Shown here: positions 59,018 to 64,000 of the stretch, piece by piece
Layout of the letters: each line of letters opens with the position of its first letter
Position numbering within the stretch: position 1 is the first letter of the stretch
Assembly: GCF_010389155.1 (NCBI RefSeq)
Contig: NC_057769.1
Span: 35,201,548-35,265,547, forward strand
Source: Erigeron canadensis
Lineage: Eukaryota > Streptophyta > Magnoliopsida > Asterales > Asteraceae
Direction of reading: 5' to 3'
Length of the DNA stretch: 64,000 nucleotides
Notes under the pieces: generated by a model
Told to the model about the DNA's origin: nothing
Databases searched by the model: none
What the model saw: only the letters and a program-made list of their open reading frames with translations
Made by a program: the position numbers and the translations under genes

Positions 59018-61802
59018 ATGGAACTCACCGGCGCCGGCAGCGGCAGCGGCGTTCCGGTACCGGTAGCACTCGCGGCGTGTGCCGGCATGACTATAATATA
59101 CGTCGGAATACTTCACACCCCGACGTTAATCCTCCGTCTACCGCCGCCGTCATCCTATAAAAGCTTCATGATCCGACGGTTCGTTTGTGCCGGAATCTCA
59201 ACCGTCGTTTCTCTTATTGCTTGTGCTTTTATTCTTCCTGTAAGTCTTCATTTTCTGTCTTGAATTCTAAGTTAATACATACACATATGGCAATATATAT
59301 ATATTCTTAGGAATATGAAGTGTGTGTCTATTTAATTTAGATAAGGATCTAAAAACTGCTTATTTAGTTTTAAGCTGGAAAAATAGAGCTTTTTGGCTTG
59401 TTGGAAGTTCATAAGATTATAAGTCTACAAAACAAGCTAAACTAAACATGCCTAATAATGTTGAATTAACTAGTTACAAAATATCTTTTTTGAAGTTTAG
59501 ATAAATGTATCATGGAAATAAGTACAATGACTCCAAGAAGGATAGATTTTTGCATAAGACGTTGATTAGTGATCTTTTCGTTGAGTTTTCCATTTCCATG
59601 GTTGAGTTGATAATGTGGTTTTCATGATAAAGAGTCTTTGATATTATATGCAAATGTTGATCTGTATTATTTACTAGAAAGATTGAGTTTCAAAGCAGAC
59701 TACTTTTTTTTTGTGGCAACAAAACAATAGTTGTTTCGATATATGTAAGAAAAATGACACACATTACAAATGCTATCAGGGATTTTTAAAATGTTCAAAC
59801 TTTACGACAAATGATGGTCAATTCAGATTTTGGGTATGTACTTTTTTTTAAATCTAATAGGTAGCCCAATAACCATTTTTTTATGCTTTTGACAAACAAC
59901 CTGGTTTTACTCTTACAACTTAGGATCGATGACGATGAGATATTAGGTACACAGAAGAAACGGACTGATTAGTGAATTGGATACATTGATCCGCTATAGT
60001 ATGTAAAGTTGTAATTCAAAGTTACAAACTCCGTGAGTCAGTTCGTTTTTCACAAATAGTTTAGATCTCACTGGATCCTAAGCATTACCCATTATACTAT
60101 TCCAATTGGAGTCACAACAGATTACTTCAAAACAAGTTGATTTAGAATGTCAAATGCTCAATCAGGTGATGTAACACTGGGGACGTAGATTATGTACTGC
60201 AGACGTGTTCTAATTAGTTAGTTTATTTCTTCGTTAAGGGCTTCTTTAGTCCTTTAAATACTCTACTTTATGCATTAATGCTTCAGTGATATTGATTAAG
60301 GATAAGTTTAGATCATGTGATGATACCTGAAATTCTGTTGTTCTCAGTTCCTTTTTTCAATGTTTGCTGGCGGACGTGTTACTAAGTTTTTCCTCATTGT
60401 TCCAGATTAAGAGCTGGGAGGTGTCAGACATGTTTAGCGCTTATGGTATTCATCTACACCATGCAGTAAGTTTCAATATGTTTGTAACTGAGTAACTGAG
60501 TGCATTCAATATGGATAAAATAGGTTTTCAACCATTTATGTAATTTTTCATGATTTGCAGATTATAACGGGTGAGTAACGGAATTTTATGTATGAAACAG
60601 TGGCAAGCTGTGGTCTTCCCTCTTTTCCTGACTTCTCTAATGTATGCCGGGTCATTTTTACTAAAAATCTTGTCATTGTGGAGCTTATGGGCCGAGCAAC
60701 AGGATCATCAGATAGATCTGTCGCTTGATGGCTTACAGAGTGTTCTTCGTGAGCTCATTAACTGGATGCTATCATTTGTTGACAATATTCCAGCATGGAG
60801 AATATATCTTGTGGTAAGTTTGTTATGTCATTTATATCAAAGGTCTAAATGCTTATATTTACCTATATTACGTTCTTGGATATGGGAAAAAAGTAAATAA
60901 CTCTATGGTCTTTGTAAATGCTGGAACTTGTCTATGTTTTGATATAATATCTAGTTTATATGTTGTCGTAAATGCTGTAGCTTTCAAGAGAACATTCGTA
61001 TATACAATTGGGCTCGGGTTGAAAGCGTAAAGTTAGTGCAGGGTTGGATTTGGGTTGGCCTGCAAACGCTTGTCTTCTTTTCAATTTCATATACAATAAT
61101 TAATGCAACATGTGATGGCAAGAAATTTATTACTATCGTATTACCAATTTAAATGTTTGATTAAAGCGATTTAGGAGGTTGTATGCCTTTAAAATACACT
61201 TTACTTGACTTTATACCATTTGACCCATCCCATTTAGGATATAACGTAACCCAAATCAACCAGGCTCAATGTAAATTAGTCGAAGCTGTGCTCTAATGTT
61301 GGTTTTACTAATAATACAATTTATTCCCAGGCCCCCCTTACAGAAGAGTTGGTTTTCAGAGCTTGTATGATACCTTTGCTTCTATGTGGAGGATTTATGC
61401 CATATACAGTTGTGCTTCTGTCTCCTGTTTTCTTTAGCCTAGGTAAGTTACATATATATTTTTTAGCATATTTGGTATTCTTTTAATGCAACAACCCCCT
61501 CTCACATACACACACACATATAATTTATTTACTTTCACACGCTTTGGCCCGGAGGTCCTTGTGGAAGCAGTGTACGACTGTTTACATCTCACCTTGCCAT
61601 ATACCTCGCTCATGGCATTGGATACGGTTGTTGTATTTGGTTTTATCTAGGTTCCTTTTCATCTCAGTTAAATTTAATTATTTCCTGATGAGTGTCCTTT
61701 ACAAACTTTTTCTTGCAGCTCACTTAAACCATTTATTGGAGTTCTACCTGCAGCAAGAAATCAGCTTGCTTAAAGCTTCAATGGTTGTAGGTAGGTAGTG
61801 CT

Positions 61803-61834
<32 letters not shown>

Positions 61835-63091
61835 AAACACACACACACACACAAAAAAAAAACTCCCTAGTTTGTTGGTAGGCATTGTCTTATGTTCTTC
61901 ACATGTTTGAAAACGCGTGCCACTAATGATCTACAAATTTTTATGTACTATTGTTCAGGTTTTCAGCTTGGATACACTGTGATATTTGGGTCATATGCAT
62001 CGTTTCTCTTCATCCGTACTGGTGGGTAGATAATTACAGTTCTTGATCACCACATGCTTATATACCTTAAACTTTACAATGTGGCTTGATTTATTACATG
62101 TAAGAGTAAATCACACAAATGGGTCCTGTTATTTGTCTGAAGTTTCAGTTTTCAAACCTAAGTTTACATGGATAGTCTGTACTTTGAAACTTGTACCATG
62201 TTTAGTCCCTAAAATGGAGGCTTTGTGATGGGTAGCTGATGGCTAGTCAATCATGGGTGCACCTAAAGACTAAAATGTTGCTGTGAGTAGCTATTTTTGT
62301 CATCATGACAAAGTATGTTCAGTTTTGTGAAACTTGGATACATGTCCATAAGTCAAATGGAAATTGGTTTCCATGAATATGTTCACAGTTTCAGTTAGTA
62401 TCCATCATTCATCTATCACTTGTCAATTGCAGGACATATAGCGGCACCACTCATGTCACATATGTTTTGCAATTTCATGGGCCTTCCTACATTCTTTTCA
62501 CGGAGGACAGGTAATGAAACAAGTTTTTTATAAACTCAATAGCCAAAGGTATCTAATTCAACCCATGTTCTTTTATATGAAACAGGTCGTGCTTCTTCTT
62601 ATATATATAATATATCAATTTAATATAATAATAATAATAGTAAGTCAAACAGGCTGGTTGATTTGAAAAGTTCCCCTAAGTGTATTACCTCCTACTCTCT
62701 TATCTCATTTTAAAGTTTGAATCATTATTGAAATACTTTCACTTCTATAAAAATCATGATTGACACACTAGTTAGTTTATAAAAAAAAAGTTGCAAATTC
62801 TGGGTAAACAGTGGTTCATGTCAACAACTAGGAATTGCTTTTTAATGGCCTGATTAGCGACATTTAGCAGTAGCACCCACAGACCAGTATTAGAAAGGTC
62901 AATTGTTCTTCCTATCAGATCATGTCCTTAAAAGTTTTCTTTGACCGGAAATTTCAGGGATGGTTAGTTTGGCATTCATTGTGGGGGCGGTTGGCTTCTT
63001 CTATCTTTTGTTTCCACTCACTTCTCCAGGCTTGTATAATGATAGAACAGATGATTGCAAATGCTGGCATAAATATTGTGATTGGAGTTAG
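59018..63091 (+). CDS. RCE1: CAAX prenyl protease 2 (Ras-converting enzyme 1), eight exons
   Basis: Coding exons are 59,018-59,239, 60,406-60,465, 60,601-60,813, 61,331-61,442, 61,719-61,790, 61,959-62,021, 62,433-62,510 and 62,958-63,091. All are GT-AG, phases are consistent and the total is 317 residues, close to plant RCE1/FACE2. The family removes the last three residues of prenylated CAAX proteins in the ER membrane. The glutamate-type intramembrane protease motifs are all present: EELVFR (E170, E171, R175), AHLNH (H204, H207) and SHMFCN (H257, N261). Several hydrophobic segments are visible, for example 19-38, 53-73 and 101-118. A GC-rich 5' end encodes a glycine/serine N-terminus. The ATG is the first in frame after an upstream TTG. 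It appears intact. Confidence 0.93.
61807..61834. repeat. Poly(C) run of 28 followed by (CA)n
   Basis: An uninterrupted run of C, then AAA, then a CA dinucleotide run to about 61,852 and an A run. It lies in intron 5 of RCE1, 17 bases after the splice donor. Confidence 0.9.
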
Positions 63092-63798
63092 AGACTATGC
63101 CACCGCTTATTTGCAAATGTAACTATGTAAGCCCTTAAGACAATTTGTTCTGAGTTTATCAAATTGTTATTTTGGTTGCTTGATTTTGACATAGCTTATC
63201 AATCTCAGGTGTGTTGTACCTTCAACTAGACTCTCCAGGATATGAAACTATGAATCAGTTATAGTTTTCAAATATTCGAATACCTTTCCTGTAGGCTAGT
63301 AATATATTTGTTTGACACAAATGTTTTTGATCATTAAAATTTACATACTGTTTGGTTAAGCCACCTTTTCAACCACTCAATAGTCAATGCTATGAGCCGT
63401 ATTTGTTAGTTTGTTTTTTGGGTTCCCATGGTTCTTGGTTTGGGAATTTCTTAAACATGAACCAGAAACCAAAATCAAAATGAACAGAAAAATTGAATCA
63501 TGTTTGGTTTGAATTCTCTAATTTTATTTTTGAAATTTTTTTAATATTTCTTATTGGGTGAATAACAGAGGACTGAAGGATTATAAAGCAATGCATCATT
63601 GCAAAAGAAAGTTCAAAAGTCACATGATAGGCATAAAACCTAATTGTTAGAATAACACAAAAAGTTTTAGGAACAAAAAAGAAGAGCTAATTATTCCATA
63701 GCAAGTAATAAAAACTTCAACCTATTGAAATCAACCCAAATATACGTTTATAACAACTTCATTCCAAGTAACTACCGCCCCACCAGCAGCTGGTACAA
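63092..63798. other. Intergenic region between convergent genes
   Basis: It holds the RCE1 3' untranslated region and the trailer of the convergent gene. A stretch of GAACCAGAAACC/AATCAAAAT-type sequence at about 63,420-63,520 looks repetitive. No gene is seen. Confidence 0.5.
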
Positions 63799-63999
63799 TT
63801 ACATGTTCCTATCCTTGTCATGTTGGATCTTTTCCAAGTGCGCATCTAGCGTAGGTTTTAACTCATTCATATAAATGTATGCCCCTACGATCGAATTGTA
63901 TGCTAGTTGTATGACACCGAAATCGAATTTGCTACTGGGGTCAATGACCAACACTAAAACAAGAGAGAGGGGTACAAGAAGTCCGCCGTAACATATTTT
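63799..63999 (-). CDS. C-terminal part of an unrecognised membrane protein (runs off the window)
   Basis: An open minus-strand frame from the window edge to a TAA at 63,801-63,799 gives 66 residues. It starts with a hydrophobic segment (GGLLVPLSLVLVLVID), continues with a second, weaker one (GVIQLAYNSIVGAYIYM) and ends in a charged tail rich in K, D, E and H. Composition and hydrophobic pattern look like a real host protein. I cannot name the family. It is convergent with RCE1, about 0.7 kb away. The upstream exons lie beyond 64,000. Confidence 0.55.
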   Translation of the reverse strand, partial: KICYGGLLVPLSLVLVLVIDPSSKFDFGVIQLAYNSIVGAYIYMNELKPTLDAHLEKIQHDKDRNM

Positions 64000-64000
64000 A

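Noticed and set aside
60561..60570. ATTATAACGG as a real RCE1 exon
   Set aside because: Ten bases would break the frame, and direct joining of exons 2 and 3 gives the family sequence. It is kept only as a possible alternative splice form.
61544..61798. 84-residue frame as a separate gene
   Set aside because: It is intron 4 plus exon 5 of RCE1 read through in one frame.

Overview
The window looks like nuclear DNA from a eudicot plant. It is AT-rich, its genes are interrupted by GT-AG introns, and most of it is transposable-element debris: LTR elements, Helitrons, PIF/Harbinger, Mutator-like elements (MULEs), MITEs and a SINE. The family is not fixed by the sequence. Asteraceae is a guess from the general look of the repeats. 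I see no bacterial-style operon, rRNA gene, tRNA gene or CRISPR array.

Layout. 1-9,350 is repeat land: a Mutator-type MITE with a 9-bp target-site duplication (TSD), Helitron ends, a degenerate GGGTTG-rich tract, and a Harbinger MITE with a TTA duplication. 9,352-20,913 is a nearly identical head-to-tail duplication of about 5.78 kb. Each copy carries Helitron debris, a tRNA-derived SINE, a 2.94-kb solo LTR and one LTR of a Copia element. The full Copia element (20,641-25,934, minus strand) follows and contains a decayed Copia element in the opposite orientation. 26,000-33,620 holds another MITE, nested and tandem Helitrons, and two short tandem repeats. 33,960-35,490 has a PIF ORF1-type Myb/SANT gene and an unrecognised minus-strand reading frame. 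35,491-43,079 is a decayed Ty3/gypsy chromovirus (Tekay/Del-like). It has only its 3' LTR, yet is flanked by a 5-bp duplication. 43,340-45,847 is a MULE transposase with two nonsense codons.

Gene-bearing part. 46,299-48,088 is a broken F-box/DUF295 gene. 49,563-53,787 (minus) is an apparently intact five-exon membrane-anchored alpha/beta hydrolase. It has a solo LTR in intron 1 and two MITEs just upstream of its start. 55,499-56,785 is a PIF/Harbinger transposase with two nonsense codons. 59,018-63,091 (plus) is an intact eight-exon CAAX prenyl protease 2 (RCE1) gene. 63,799-63,999 (minus) is the last coding piece of an unrecognised membrane protein that runs off the window.

Only the hydrolase, RCE1 and the edge gene look like functional host genes. 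The rest is a layered record of insertion, nesting, solo-LTR formation and duplication. I found no convincing new biological system. The most unusual items are the 5.78-kb duplication, the 5'-truncated LTR element with a target-site duplication, and the palindrome cluster between the MULE and the F-box gene.
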